From NCBI GenBank assembly GCA_026075535.2, contig AP026549.1, positions 4,960,001-5,024,000 on the forward strand: a DNA stretch of 64,000 nucleotides. Reading direction: 5' to 3'. The translations under genes were made by a program, and so were the position numbers. This DNA is from Tricholoma matsutake. Taxonomy: Eukaryota; Basidiomycota; Agaricomycetes; Agaricales; Tricholomataceae. The notes under the pieces are model-generated. The model had not been told where the DNA came from and did no database searches. It was given only the letters and a program-made list of their open reading frames with translations. Each line of letters starts with the position of its first letter. Position 1 is the stretch's first letter. Of this stretch, positions 32,491-45,137 are shown in pieces.

Positions 32491-33680
32491 CTAGTCTAGT
32501 CCATCTAAGTTTGGTACTATATCCATATGATTAGGCTCCACTTCGTTTTTCTTATTCTGCTCGTCGCTCCTTGGCTCTAAGTCTGTGTTGTAGCCAATTT
32601 TTCGTTTCAGCTGGAGTGCCAGCAGTTTCTGCTGTGGCTGTGTAAGGGGAACCCTCGATGAGCACTCACGAACCCCTACAAACATCTATGAAGCTCACGA
32701 ACATTCTTCGAACCAACTTTGAACCCTTCAAACAGTCTTTGAACACTTTGAACACCTCAAACATTCTTCGAACAACTTTGAATGCACTTCGAACTATCTC
32801 AAACAACTTCGAACTGCTCCACCCCTCATCTATGACCACACCCATACTTCGACAATGCCACAGAAGTCATGGGATGACTTTTAAATGCATTAGAATGAAG
32901 CGGAATGACATTCTGATGCATCCCTGGCAGTGCTCGCTTCCTTAGTCCTGCTTCCACATGGAGACTGAATTATTTTACTTCATCACATGGTCCTGGGTAT
33001 ATAGTTAGCACCCTCTGCAGGGAAATACCTTAGACTTTTCTCTTTGGTTTTCCCTTGCAAGTATCGAGCTCAGGCTCTGATCGTAAGGTTGCCCTTACAG
33101 GCTGGATGCTTCCCTTGGCCTGCGATCTCTTCTTGTTTGCATCCTATATTGTTGATGTGTGAGTTTTGGTCACTTCTGCATGGTCTGTGCATACCAATGT
33201 AAAGTTTCCATTGATCAAGGTGATCAATTTTAAGACCGCTCTCATCTTTGCTTCAGTGGAGTCACCACAAATGACACTTGCACTTCTACAATGTCTCCAA
33301 TTCAGAAGATTTGCAGTTGTACATGATAAAATCTGTGCTTGGTCAGTTTTCATTGTGTGTGCAAAGCTTGTTCATACTCCCTTTTTCTTTCCATTTTCAT
33401 CCATTTTGCACTTGAAATATTTGACTTCATTGTCATCACAGTACAGGTACTCTCCCTTGTTTATGATGGCTTTCAAGACTCCACACAGGTCGACTCCATT
33501 TTCCAGTTCTATGGCTTTCATGTTTAGTGGATCTTTCTTTGGCGTCAGAAGTCTGTTGGATACATGGAGGCTAGGGTCTTTGCTGTGAGCTATGCAGTCC
33601 CCAGGTCCCAGGGATCCTTCTGGGAGTGCCCAGCCAAAAATTTTGTTGATCACATCAAGAGTATTGTTGAAGGTCGCCAT
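32491..33680 (-). pseudogene. Decayed gene of a repetitive basidiomycete family, split by a solo LTR
   Basis: 33372-33680 reads MATFNNTLDVINKIFGW ... PLNMKAIELENGVDL ... KYFKCKMDENGKKK. The next block (33144-33353) has STEAKMRAVLKLITLINGNFT. Across the solo LTR the frame resumes and ends with LALQLKRKIGYN ... DLEPRSDEQ. I recall basidiomycete multicopy proteins with a motif like FRVGDIVE, a KM..VLRSIALLD motif and a KRKVGY tail; the function is unknown to me. Stops lie between blocks. Confidence 0.55.
32641..33099 (+). repeat. Solo LTR of the Gypsy-1 family
   Basis: TGTAAGGGGAACC ... GGTTGCCCTTACA, 459 bp, flanked by a perfect 5-bp duplication GGCTG (32636-32640, 33100-33104). GTATATAG near 32996 and TTAGACTTTTCTC near 33033 match the TATA/start region of the family. 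Its 5' part has tandem-like GAAC(A/T)(C/T)TTCGAAC repeats. Confidence 0.93.
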
Positions 33681-35281
33681 TCCTAGGCCTACTATAGAAA
33701 ATCAATCCCAGCATAATCAGAGTTTAACTCAGTCTCTGTACAAGTGACTTATAATAATACAAGTACTGTACCTAGCATAATCAGAGTTTAACTATAGGTA
33801 CAGTAAGTAATGATCCATAATTGAGTGATAACAAACGTGCTCACCTCAGTCTCTGTACAAGTGACTGAGGTGAATGGTTGACTGTCTACTCTATATATAT
33901 GTGAGGCCAGCTACACAAAGAATGAAAGGAATAAACAGCACAAAGGTACCTACAAAACGACACATCAAAGAGATAAGCTATAAATAGTACACACATCAGA
34001 GGCATGATCACGTATGCTCACGGTGTGATAATGAGCATTCTCAACACCTACTAGTGTCACTTCTTGGCACATAAAAGGTCCTGCTTTCCTCCCTCTACAG
34101 GTCACAACAGTAAGATTTTGGCATCCATTTATCGCCTATGCTTACCTCTTGTTCTCTAGGATGGGTGGGAGCATCTTTTTCCTGACAATACCTTGGATAG
34201 TGAAGACCAGTCAGACTGAATTGTTCACCTGTACCTACTAAGCGCCACGTCAGTGGTTGTGGATCTTCAACAACTCTCAAGACATTTGTGATATGGCTGC
34301 TCTGGTTCACATGTAGCACTTAGGTTTGGCCACTCAATAGAACAATGATTATTACATGCATCAGGTTAGCTAGCCGTCGGTCATCAATATCCATTTTCTC
34401 AGATGCGCTTTGCTTGAGGGCAGATTCTGTGGTAAGCATGTGCTCAGACTCCCATTTCTTTGTCATAACTCTGATTGTTCACTCACTAGCATTTTCCACA
34501 TTGTAGAAATTGTCCATGTCTCGAGTTGTCAATTGGTTGGAGGGATATTTTGGCTTTGGGGGTGGGTGTCTCATTTGTTGATTGCTTTTGTTTCGAATGC
34601 CGCTTTGTGTGTTCTGTTTTTGATGCACGCCCCTACTAAAAGTGTTATTTCTTACCTTCGAGAATGCATCACAAGGACAACAGCTCCATGTCAACATCTT
34701 CCATTTTCCACCCTCCACTGCCCAAATGTCAGGTGTATGTAACACCCACTTGTTTGAGCTTTCCCTGACTGACATTGTCCATGTTTTCAGCAGTTTTTCT
34801 TGGGGGTGCTTTGATGGTAACACCTGCTGTTTTGATGTGTCTTGACAGACATGAATTCAATTTTTAGGTCTGAGTGGACTTTTGTTAACATGGCATAATT
34901 TTAATTGACTCTGGGCCACCTCCACTAATTCATGTTATCCAGATTGCTCTTCTTGATTGGTTGTTCCATTTCTCAAGTCACTGGTCAATTGAGATTCATC
35001 AACTGATATGAATTTGTTTCCTTACTTCCTGTGTCAAAGTGCATCAAATTTTTTATTTCATTTCCATGGGACCAATCCACGACCTCGGACCCTGATGGGC
35101 AAACCATGTCATGGTGTAATCGATGCCCAGCATTTGACTCTTTCAATTGTTTGTTTGTCTCCAGCATCAAGCACTTGTGGTGTCTTGCTTATATAGATCA
35201 ACCATCAGCAATGGAGTATGTATCTTCCCATTTTTCTGTGCACTTGCCTCTTGCCATTGCATTATTTCAACAGTGTTCACT
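33681..35281. other. Non-coding spacer with short duplications and a dyad
   Basis: AGCATAATCAGAGTTTAACT occurs at 33710 and again at 33774; CAGTCTCTGTACAAGTGACT occurs near 33730 and 33847. The second copy is part of an 11-bp inverted repeat (33841-33851/33863-33873). TATATATAT lies at about 33890. Open frames from 34080 to 35170 are short and unrecognised on both strands. Confidence 0.45.
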
Positions 35282-36730
35282 ATGCCCAACAAATCCCATT
35301 CGAAATCCAAATCCAAAAAGGCACCGGCTGCGTAAGTATGCTCAGTGTCTCTTCATTTCCTCGTGCTTACCTTCCCATAATGCGATCCATATAGTGTGCC
35401 ATTGTCTCCCTCCATTGTACAAACATTGAGACAGTAAGTATTCCCACTATGTACCATACATATTGACTGTTTTCCATTGTGTAGACCTGTTGACTTAGAA
35501 GCTCTGTTGGCCAAGGATTTGAAAACTCCCACTGCGTGTGTTGTAGTCATGGACCATCTGTGTTGTTAGGCTCATGATGTTTCAGATCCCCATGTAAAAG
35601 AAAGGCATCCACAATTTCTATTTCTTCTTCTGATGAGTATGTGCAGTGTTGTCCTTTTATTGCTTTGAGTTATCTTTGTGTAGAGCAACTCCTTTGGCTG
35701 CAAAAGCAGAATAGAAAAGAGTCAAAGTTATACCCCCTTGTCTGGGTACACCCGAGTATGACAATTTGAATCCAGTTATGCTCACATAAGTGCTTGCCTT
35801 TTGCTTCTTGTCATTTTTATTAACTTAGTTATCACAAGTTGTGTTCCTGCTGCAATGTTGGCATCAACTGTGTTGCCTGCCCACCCAAAGTAAGGTCACA
35901 TCTACGATAATTTTTCCATGGTCTGATTACTTTGTATTGCTAGGAGGCATCATCAAGACTAAGAAGGTTAGCTGCTGAAGCCAAGCTCAAGAAAACTCCA
36001 AAGAAGCAGTATGATTTCTAATAATCTGTTTTATTTTGTGACTCACTTCCACCACAGATTGTCAAAATCCACTTATAATCTTGGTTCTCAAGCTGAACAA
36101 TCTGTTCTCAAGGACAGGTCTGATTCAACTTTTCAATGCTGTCAATTGTTAAAGGCTATGCATAGTCCAGTAATGGTTATATATGACCACCCAAATTTGT
36201 CTCCCAAACAATGTTGCAGTGATGTTGACTTATCTGATGATGAGGATCCACTTGTACCCACATTGTATGTATTGATCTCCTTCCCATCATTATGTTTACT
36301 TAATATTTTACAAGGTTGCTGGAGATCCTGGATCAATGTTTGTCTCCTGGTCCCACCAAACAGGCTCAGTCAATAGTGGTGATGCTGTGGTTGGTTCAAG
36401 TTACTCAGCATCTCCATGCTCTGATGTTCTTTACAGTCAAAAAGGAGTGAAGCAAAAAAATCCTTTGTAGATGACAAATGTGAGGTCTCTGGTGATGCAC
36501 TTAGTGACTTGCCTGCTGCTAGCAATGCAGAAAGTCTGCTGTGGGTTTAGCTATGCTGTTATTACTTTCGTTAAACTCATTGCCCAAAATTTTCAAGTCC
36601 AGAGCCAGAAGGTGAGGCACAGCATGAAGCTGGCAAGACTGCACCTGATTCTGATGCAGTTGCACAAGTTGAACAGTCTGATGATGAACCGGCTGGCACA
36701 GGTGCTGAAGGTGATGAGTCTGACAGACAG
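35282..36730 (+). pseudogene. Decayed multi-exon gene of unknown function, 3' end cut by LTR X
   Basis: Starts MPNKSHSKSKSKKAPAA with a GTAAGT donor at 35333. Further exon-like pieces: DPVDLEALLAKDLKTPT, EASSRLRRLAAEAKLKKTPKK, DVDLSDDEDPLVPT and, just before the break, EPEGEAQHEAGKTAPD ... DEPAGTGAEGDESD. It is Lys/Ser-rich then acidic, suggesting a nuclear, disordered protein. The frames do not join cleanly. Family not recognised. Confidence 0.35.
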
Positions 36731-38397
36731 TTTAGCATAAAACACCAAACTTTGGACTGAATAAGACTAAATTGAACTCTCAAATCACTGCAATCTGGGA
36801 GGAAGACGATGACTTTCTTTTTTTCTTTGTATCTAGTATAGTGTTTAAAGGTCCAGTCCAGTCTGGTTTTTGACTTTCAAATGGGGCAACTGGCAACCGC
36901 AACCAGTCTAGGACCGATCCAGATATTGGAGGACCGCAATCGGACCCTTTAGGACTGGTCCTAATCGGTCCATGGACTGAAAAAAGACTGGTTCGGACCG
37001 GTCTTTTGTCATAAAATTTATCGTGCCAAATAACCCATATGTATCTCAACAAATATGACCATTACCTCATATATATTATATTCATGGATAGAGATTGTAA
37101 TGCTCTGTAGACTGATCCAACATTTAAGCAATTCTGTCAAGATTTGACTGAGATATGGCCAAAACTGAAAGGACATGTATTCAAGTTGCAGTTTGTAGTT
37201 TGTAATTTGTAGTTTGTAGTTCACTCATTTGGGCTGTTATATGAATAAAATCCCATAGTACAGATAATTAGGTGTGTTGTTGTTACTTTTATGATGTCAT
37301 ATAGCTGTACAAAAAAAATTATAGCTCAGGTAATAAGCAATGCAATCAAAGTTGTTCTGATACAACAAAATACTTGTACAAAAATGTTTTTGGTCATATC
37401 TCAACCAATTCTTGACCGTTTTTGATGATCCAGGGACCAAAAATGAAGTAAATATGTGTGGGAGTAAGGTCCAACATACGTTGGAACGAAAGACCAGTCA
37501 CAACCAGTTTTAACTGGTTTTTCATCGGTCCTACTATATTTTCAAAACAAAAGACCAGCAACTGGACTGAAAAAGACTGGTCCATAAATAGACCACTGGT
37601 CCGGTCCTAATTGGTCCAATTCAGTTCAGTTTCGGTCTTTCTTTTGGTCCTACAGACTGGACCTTTAAACACTAATCTAGTACATCTTTTTATATAAAAT
37701 AAAGAAACTATCTAAAAAGGCTAGAGAACATGAGGCAAACATGTGGAAAACTCAAGGCAAAAGACAATAGAAGTATATCAGAACAATAAAGCAAGACTAG
37801 AAAGGGTGAATATAACACATGATAAAGAGATAATAAGAAAGAATAGCTAAAAGCAGACTGTCCTTGTTATAAATTGCATAAAACATCCGAAACTGCTTCA
37901 AGTGGATTGTATGCATGCACATGCAGTCAAAATGTGTTCAATATACTCAAGATAGTGTCCCATCTGTCCAGCATGCATCTGAAGATCATTCAAATAGGAA
38001 ATACTGTGTCTGAAGATGTTTTTCGAGGTTTGAGGTTTTTCAAAGATTTTTGAAGTTTCTTTGGACTTTGTTTGTGGCCTAAAATTGGTGCAATATTGCT
38101 CGAAACTGGTTTGGAACTCATTGACAATGTTCCAAGTGTATATCCTGAGCTGTACGAATGTTGGGGGAATTGTATTACGGCGGCCAAAGGCATACAAAGA
38201 ATTTCGAAGTGTTGCAAAGATTTTCAAAGCATTTTCGTGACTTTGTAGAGGTTTGTAGAGGTTTGTAGAGCTTTGGAGGGGTTTGTATGGGTCCGTAGAG
38301 CTTTGTAGAGCTTTGTAGAGGTCTGTAGAGACTCATAGAGCTTCAACAACAATCACAGATGTGTTTTCCAAGCTTGAAAGACAAGGTGGACCTATCA
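36730..38397 (-). repeat. LTR X fragment, split by a MITE
   Basis: Matches the part of LTR X from TTTAGCATAAAACACC to its TGATAGGTCCACC end (38397), so it is truncated at the left. The matching stretch also contains a short internal deletion relative to the copy in element A. Confidence 0.75.
36839..37674. mobile_element. hAT-type non-autonomous element (MITE), 836 bp
   Basis: Ends TAGTGTTTAAAGGTCCAGTC and its perfect complement, flanked by an exact 8-bp duplication ATCTAGTA (36831-36838, 37675-37682). The uninterrupted target is visible in the other LTR X copies (TCTAGTACATC). Subterminal GGTCC/GGACC and ACTGG/CCAGT repeats are dense at both sides. There is no transposase frame. Confidence 0.93.
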
Positions 38398-38550
38398 CCG
38401 AACCAATTTTGACTGGGCTTCAAGGCTCGGCTCAGGCTTCACATGCAGTTTGCCAAGCCTTGAGCTTGAGCGCTTGAGCCCACCAAGCTGTGTAGTAGGG
38501 CTTGGCTGTCCAGGGCTTCAGGGCTTTGAGCTGAGCCTTGCACATCACTA
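38398..38550. mobile_element. hAT end fragment
   Basis: Repeats of GGGCTT, AAGGCTC and GAGCTGAGCC end at CACATCACTA (38550), i.e. TAGTGATGTGCAAGG inward, a hAT-like terminus. The other end was lost where LTR X joins. Confidence 0.45.
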
Positions 38551-38703
38551 CACAAGCTATACAATTCTTACACTGTTTTTTGTCACATTCATATGCTGGC
38601 CCCTGAGAGTGAAGGTGAGTTGCCAGCATTGATCGATGGACCTGGTCCTACCAAGCCTATGTTTATCTTTCTTTACAAACACGTTCCCAATACTTACCTA
38701 ATT

Positions 38704-39330
38704 CACCTACCGTTCCCACAATACATAGCATATAAGCTGACATGATCCCATCATGTCATGCCAACTGATCAGACTGATTTCCCTTACCTGCCGATATATA
38801 TGTTGGATATGTACACTTCCCAATAAATAAAAGTTGTCCTGCCACTGTCAGTCCTGTCTGCTATCCTGCCTTCCTACTGACGTTAGGTACCTTTGGCCAA
38901 ACCTCGGCAGACCTTGATCAGGGCCCATCACTGGCTATCTGATCACCTATTCCATCCACCACCAAGTGCCATCGGGGAAACCTCGGTTCACATTCATCAA
39001 CATCCATCACTGCCCATCACTACCTACTACTGTGCACTCATCGTGTCCCCATAGCCATCATTGTCATTCACTTCCACAGGTACTTTTCCCATGTGTTGGC
39101 CATTGTCAGGTACCTCACCATTGTTTGCTTAACTTCCTCAATCTTGGTGATATCAACCTCCCATGGGAAAGATGGCTTTCCACCATCATACCGTGCTCTC
39201 CAGCTGCATCAGTGCCCATCATCACCCATCATCCCCACTTATCATTGTTCTGACCATTGAGCCCTTGCTGTCCACTGCTGTTGCACTTGCCTGTTGTTGT
39301 GTCATGTTTACTTACCTGTCATTTCCATGG
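38704..39330 (+). repeat. Left long inverted repeat of the KDZ composite
   Basis: Starts CACCTACCGTTCCCACAATA; the right end at 62310-62688 is the reverse complement of the same sequence with a ~200 bp internal deletion relative to this arm. Shared landmarks include CATGATCCCATCATGTCATG, GATATATA, AAAGATGGCTTTC and CCCACTTATCATTG. No target duplication could be established. Confidence 0.75.
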
Positions 39331-39333
39331 ATC

Positions 39334-42300
39334 ATGCCATCAACAGGCCTATTGAGCAGTGTTAAGATTCATTTTGGTTCTCGGCATCAAGCCACCAAAT
39401 GCAGTGTCGTTGTTCATCTGAACAAAACCTCTGCACAGCTTCGCAAGGAGAGGCAGAATCAGTATGATCAACTTGCAGGTAAGTAATGATGTGCCAACAT
39501 CCTTTTTTTTGCTGATGATTTATTTCTTCTCGCATTGTAGTGCTTAGCTGAAGAGCTATTGACAGTTGATATGGATGTTGACAGTTCACATGCTGAAGAG
39601 CAGTACGACAGGTGGGAGGATATTGAGGGAGAGAAGGCTGGCCTATATATGTTGCCACCAGGTGAAGAAGAAATGTATCACAGTCATGCTGGAGGACAGT
39701 CTGTTTTCCAGCAAATCATTGAAGATGTTGATTCTCAGTATGTGCAGGCTCGTTTTTATTTTATTTTTGTTATTGTGACACCAACTACAGGAAACGAGGT
39801 GATCTACGTACTCATAAGAATAGGATTCAAGAACGTATCAACTTCTGGTGAAAGCAATTGCTGCAATTAGTGGATGCTTATCTGGCATGGAAACACAACA
39901 AAGCAGGCTCCTTGCCACAGAATGCACCATCAGCACCTGTTGAGTTGACAGGCGATGATCCTGCCACATCTACGCACCATCAAGATTTGACCTGGCAAAT
40001 AATGGTCATTGATTTTCATTGTGAGTCCCTATACAGACAAATTAATAATAAATTTCTGACTTCCACTTGACAGAATATACACCATGTACATTTTTACATG
40101 TACCTGGGGCGAACTACACCAATGAAACCCTTATCTATCATGGATTCATTGGCACTATTCCCAAAAAGCCTGTTGTCACTTTCTCATTCCAGCTGCTTGA
40201 TATATATCATCAGCTACACTGCATTTGTCCATGCTTCAGCCTGGATGCTCTTTTGAGAACCCTGAGCCACCTTCACTGCATGAGAATACATCCCTTGTTA
40301 TTTCACAACTCATTTCATCTGCTGTTTCTTTTTCATTAGATTCCAAGGAAGTCTCATCTTACAGAGCAACTTAGCTCTTCCTATGACTGCTACCTAGAGA
40401 TGCTACGTGCAGTGGATGTGGATGTGCAGCAGGCATTGTATAGAGGTGGTGATTGGAGCTCACACAATCTCTGTCCGCCATGTATGTATAAACTCACGAA
40501 TGAGTTGCTGATGAAGTTTTCCATGCTCACAGCAATGGACAGCAATAATTCTTTGAAACTCATTGACAACACCTTTCACTCAGCCTCATCTTGGGCTGAT
40601 GACCATGCATCAATGTCCTCTCAGTGGCTGAAACCTGAAGAAGTCGATCAATTCAAGGATGAAGTGATCAACTCCCATCAAAATGTGAGTTCTAAGTATG
40701 TAGTCAAATATCCATCATTTCTCCCACACACTACTTTGTCCCTTAGCTGTCTGTGAGTTTGGGTGGCACCCCCCAATTGCCAAACACTACACCTGATGCA
40801 GGTACATCTACTGCACCCAAAAACCATTCTTCTCCGTCTCCACCTGGATTCAACCAAGATGCTGGAGATGACAATATCACCTGGCTCAACATCACTGAGA
40901 ATGGTGAGGCCCAACAGGTGATCGATGTATGTGTTGAGCGCTGAAGCACAGGACCTGAAGCAAGAAAAAAAATGTTTGCATTGTTTGCTATTGCAGGAAT
41001 TTTCATAGCCATCTGCTGCCATGGTCATCTTTTAGTTATTTGTGACATGATATGCAGTAGAGAACTGTAAATGTCATGTTTCCATATGGGATTAGTTATA
41101 TTTTGACCCTCCTGACAGGATGAAGTATCCCTTAGCAATCATAAATCGGCTGTTAGATCAATATGGGGCAGACATCAGACTTGGTTATGACATCATGTGT
41201 GCCTTTATCAAGACTCTGGGCAGAAGTTCTCTCAGAGCAAAGATGGTTGCCTTACGTTTATAGGGGGTTGTTCCCGCATTTCACAGCCATGCCCACAACC
41301 AATGTTGTCAAGTTGACTGGCATCCCATGTACATGGAAGGCGCTGGACTAGAAGACTTTGAAGAGTGCGAACATACATTTTTCAAGTCCCATGAACTCGC
41401 TTCAATTACTCGTCTTGCCTCTCCCTTCCACTGTCAACAGCAGATTGATGAGCACTTCTTCTTTCACGATCAGGATTAGCATGCAACATCGGGCATGTAC
41501 TTTAACCATTTTCAGAAATCCACATCCTGACATCATGACAGGAAATTTTATATTTCAGAACTATTGGCAAGCATTGGAGAGAATTGAATCAAATTCTGAA
41601 CACCTGTCGCTACTTGCTTCCAAACTCGGTACTACTGCTGATGACTATGAGACTTACTTAAAAAGTGAGCATGAGTATTTGAAGAATCTGAGTGTTGAGC
41701 CAGTAGAGGTCATGCAGAAGGCCAGATATATTGACCATCTTATCAAGCTGTATCGCTTCCAGTAGGGCCCTCTAACTCTGGTTCATAGTAGTGCATACTG
41801 ATGGTCTTGTAGGGGAGAATCTGACAGGGTGAGGGTTGTGTTTCAACAACTCGATTATAACATAATCCATAATGGCTACACTCATAAGCAAATTGCTAAT
41901 GTCAAGATGTGATATCGAACAACCTATACCCGATGGCTCAGACAGAACGAAGAAGTCTGTCAGTTCGAAGAGGAGAATTGCATCAAAACATGCTGGACTA
42001 CCAGTTCAGCAGAGTATAATGATGCCCTTGTGCTCATGAGCCAACAGAATTATCAGAAGTCACTTGACAGCCTGGAGCATCTTTTTGTTCAATGTTTACT
42101 TGAACTTATGAAGCTTGGGATGAGTGGTGTCAGTATGCAGTATCATGTTCTTTGTAGATTTTGATCAATTTCTCACATGTCAACAGGATACAAATTGTGA
42201 GAAAAAATAGGAAAGGCACTGAAGACTTGTGCAGATGTGATCAGACGCACACTCAAGGCTTACAATATAGCTGCTGCACAGCTGAATCCACCTTGTCCAC

Positions 42301-42860
42301 AACTCACATGGACCAAACTTATGGAGGCTATGACGTTGGCAGATTTTGACCTACTTTGGGACTCACGCCAAGATATACATCAGCAACCATGGACACACCC
42401 TTCTCACTGTGAGGCGATGAATCTATACTTTGGGATCAAACACACAAAAGAAGAAATTGTATGGCTAAATATTGAAATTCATCACCTTATCACCTTCATG
42501 ATCGATGACCACCATGACTTTTATCATGCAATTTCTGCCAACATCATGACTGATCCAACTCTGGCTTGGGAACTCTCTTCTCAATGGGAGGCTCATGATC
42601 AAGTTTATTCACAAATTACTTCTCAGCTTCATCAAACATTGCAACTCAAGGGTTTTACTGGCACTTTGTTGCCTGGTACTCAAGAAGGATGTGATTGTGA
42701 TGCTACTGCTGTGCTTCCCCATTGGGCAGGGGGTATTATCGGGTTGTCTGAGATGCACAGTGAGATGGATGAGTCAGATGAGTTGGAAAATGATAAGGAT
42801 CTCCCCAAGGAAGTAGTTGCAGACCCCGATTTGATTGTTCAATTTCACCATTCAGGATGA
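39334..42860 (+). pseudogene. KDZ-family (Kyakuja-Dileera-Zisupton) transposase
   Basis: Exon pieces in order: MPSTGLLSSVKIHFGSRH (39334); KRGDLRTHKNRIQERINFW, DAYLAWKHNKAG; DLTWQIMVIDFH, NETLIYHGFIGTIPKKP, ALLRTLSHLH; DWSSHNLCPPCMYKL, LTAMDSNNSLKLID (first acidic motif); LAIINRLLDQYGADIRLGYDIMCAF; AFHSHAHNQCCQVDWHPMYMEGAGLEDFEECEHTFFKSHELASITR (read in parts; carries the histidines and the acidic E motif); SLLASKLGTTADDYETYLKSEHEYL; and a C-terminus ending at 42860. The MDGNNS-type and HPxYxEGxGLEDxE motifs are diagnostic of KDZ transposases. Stops (after VALRL, FFFHDQD and elsewhere) and frame changes make it inactive. Confidence 0.85.
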
Positions 42861-43677
42861 CATAGATATATGTAGTTCAAGTTTTTGATTGCATGTACAT
42901 CTATACTCTTGAATCAATTTCATTGGATGGACTTGGAGGCATGGCCCGATTCATTGAATCAGTGCAAAGATGGATGATTGTAAAAAAATTCATGATACTT
43001 ACTACATGAACTTGAATGCCTGCCAGTGGATGTTAAAGCATGAAGGAAAAAGATAGTAGTAAAGAAATGAGCCCACGACTAGTGCTAGCGGGCAGCTGGT
43101 AAAGATCAGCTACTAGTATTGATGGACATTGACCCAGACATAAGAAGTCACAGTTAAGAGTATATATGACTGAGTCGCTGGCCTTTGAATCTTCTAGTCA
43201 TGTACATCTTCTCACCAGCATAAATCCTGAGTTGACTGGAATATGTTGTTATGATCAAATCAAGATGTGAACTTAAGTTGAAATTGATCGAACAGCAAAG
43301 ACTCATTCTTCAAGTTGCTCCAAGTGATCAACGTACTTATCTGACTTGATTCCATAATTGACTGCTACATACTACAATTCTAATTTACTTGCAGTGGCAT
43401 TGTGTGTCTTTGTGAATACTAACTTCAGTTGGGAATAGGTATGCTAATATCAATTACTTTCCAGATGATTTGATGCACTGATGATCTGAGTTAAGTCGAT
43501 GCACTTTTAGGGTCTGTTGATAGCTGTACAATTATTTTTCTCAAATTTCTTGTCAGAATACTGCAACTGTGCAATCCCTGTACTGATCCCTCTGTGCACA
43601 CCACTTGACTCTTGTTGGCTTGAAAATGACAGCTGAGTGATATGAATTTAGGGGATCTCTTTAAGATTTAGAGTACT
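42861..43677. other. Spacer between KDZ transposase and companion gene
   Basis: AT-rich, with no supported gene. It presumably holds the promoter of the companion gene. Confidence 0.5.
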
Positions 43678-44797
43678 ATGTGTGATGAGATCATACTTGC
43701 CATGACTTGGATAGTATCCCCCGTTTGGATAATCTGGATCAATGTGATGGATCAGGATCGACTCTGCCAAACAGATGATATTGGCCCAACATGTGCCCTT
43801 GCTCTCACTCAGTCACATCTTGCTTCATCCCCGCCATTGGAAATGTCTTTCAACTTCACTTCACTTCTCCCTGGCTTGCCAAAAACTCCTCCCCCACCAT
43901 GGGAAAATCTTAAGTTCAATCTTCTCAGGCTGTACAACCTTAGACGTTGTCTTGGTACCCTTTCCAAAGAACCAGGCATATTCACGAAATACAAAAATGC
44001 TTTTCTGGCCAGTGATATAGCCTGGTTGGCCTCTGGCACATCTGAAGATAACATGCATCACATTTCACCTGGCCAATTCCATCAACTTTTCAATATTTCC
44101 TGTGAGAATGTGCCAGTGGGGTGCAAAGGCAATCAAATTCACAGCAAGATTCACTCCAACATTTGCCAGGTAATCTTCAATTTGGTATGTCTGTTCCAAT
44201 CATCCATCCTATTCTCCCTCTAACAAAATCCAGGCTACTTTGTGGGATTGTGCTTATGGAGGGTCCACCATGATCCTTCATGTTGATGGCACAACTATAC
44301 TGGGAGCACCTAATCTTCTGGAATTTATTAAGGCTGAGGTGTACATGCTGCCTCATCTCCTTGATGAACACCCAGAATGTCACCACCCTGTTGTGTTGAT
44401 AGTGCAGACTTTGATTGAGGAAATTGGCATCCCCACAGTTAAGTGGTGGGAAATGGCTGCTCAGAAGATGGGGTGGTCCCTGACACAGAAAGGACACATA
44501 CACCAGCCATCCAACTACTTTCCACACCTTGTCCCCCCTCCAGTCCACACTGGCTCAGCACACTACACTTTTTGTGGCCACCCATATGGATCTCTTGACA
44601 TGCTAATGTCACTGTCCCAAAACTCCACTTCCACACACTCACCATCAGCTAGCTTGTCAACTACTACTCCACCGACTGTTGCACGCCCTTCTTCTTCACA
44701 CACTAGCAATGTACTACATTGGATCTGAAGAACCCAATTCTATGGTGCTTGCGTTAGCAGACACCACAGAACAGATAGCCAATCTCAAGGCACAACT
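43678..44797 (+). pseudogene. KDZ companion gene, 5' part (cut by element C)
   Basis: Readable exons: PPPPWENLKFNLLRLYNLRR, KYKNAFLASDIAWLASG, HISPGQFHQLF; then after an intron (AG near 44233) ATLWDCAYGGSTMILHVDGTTILGAPNLLEFIKAE, VLIVQTLIEEIGIPTVKWWEMAAQKMGWS, a Ser/Thr/Pro linker, and a coiled-coil start EQIANLKAQL. The frame shifts once near 44700. The gene lies just after the KDZ transposase, on the same strand, inside the same inverted repeats. Function unknown. Confidence 0.6.
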
Positions 44798-44992
44798 TGT
44801 AGTGAGTCGAGGGGGATCTCCTTATATCACACACCAAAAGAACACAAATAACATATATATTTCGTGTAATGGTTGTGGTAGTAAAAAGATCATTAGGTAA
44901 ATAGAGGATGGGTCCCTATATAGGGACCAGTCAGGCCAATAGCAAGTAATTATAATATATACAAATGTGGGGTCAAGCCCCAGGTCACCACA
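44798..44992 (-). repeat. Element C 3' LTR
   Basis: 195 bp, about the same layout as the 199 bp LTR of element A (CCCTATATAGGGACC instead of CCCTATAAAGGGACC at the promoter core). Confidence 0.93.
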
Positions 44993-45003
44993 CCCTCCCC
45001 CTT
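44993..45003 (-). promoter_or_regulatory. Polypurine tract of element C
   Basis: AAGGGGGAGGG adjacent to the 3' LTR, identical to that of element A. Confidence 0.85.
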
Positions 45004-45137
45004 AGGCTTTGTCCAGGGGAGAAGCATAATGTTTTGAGTAAGAAAACAACCTCAAAGAGTATCATTGAATATATGGGTATCATTGGGGGTGTGACAATGC
45101 AGTCAGATTGGTTTATTTTAAAAAAAACACAATGACC

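Noticed and set aside
38397..38550. Full hAT element next to LTR X
   Set aside because: Only one terminus is present; the rest is missing, so it was listed as a fragment.
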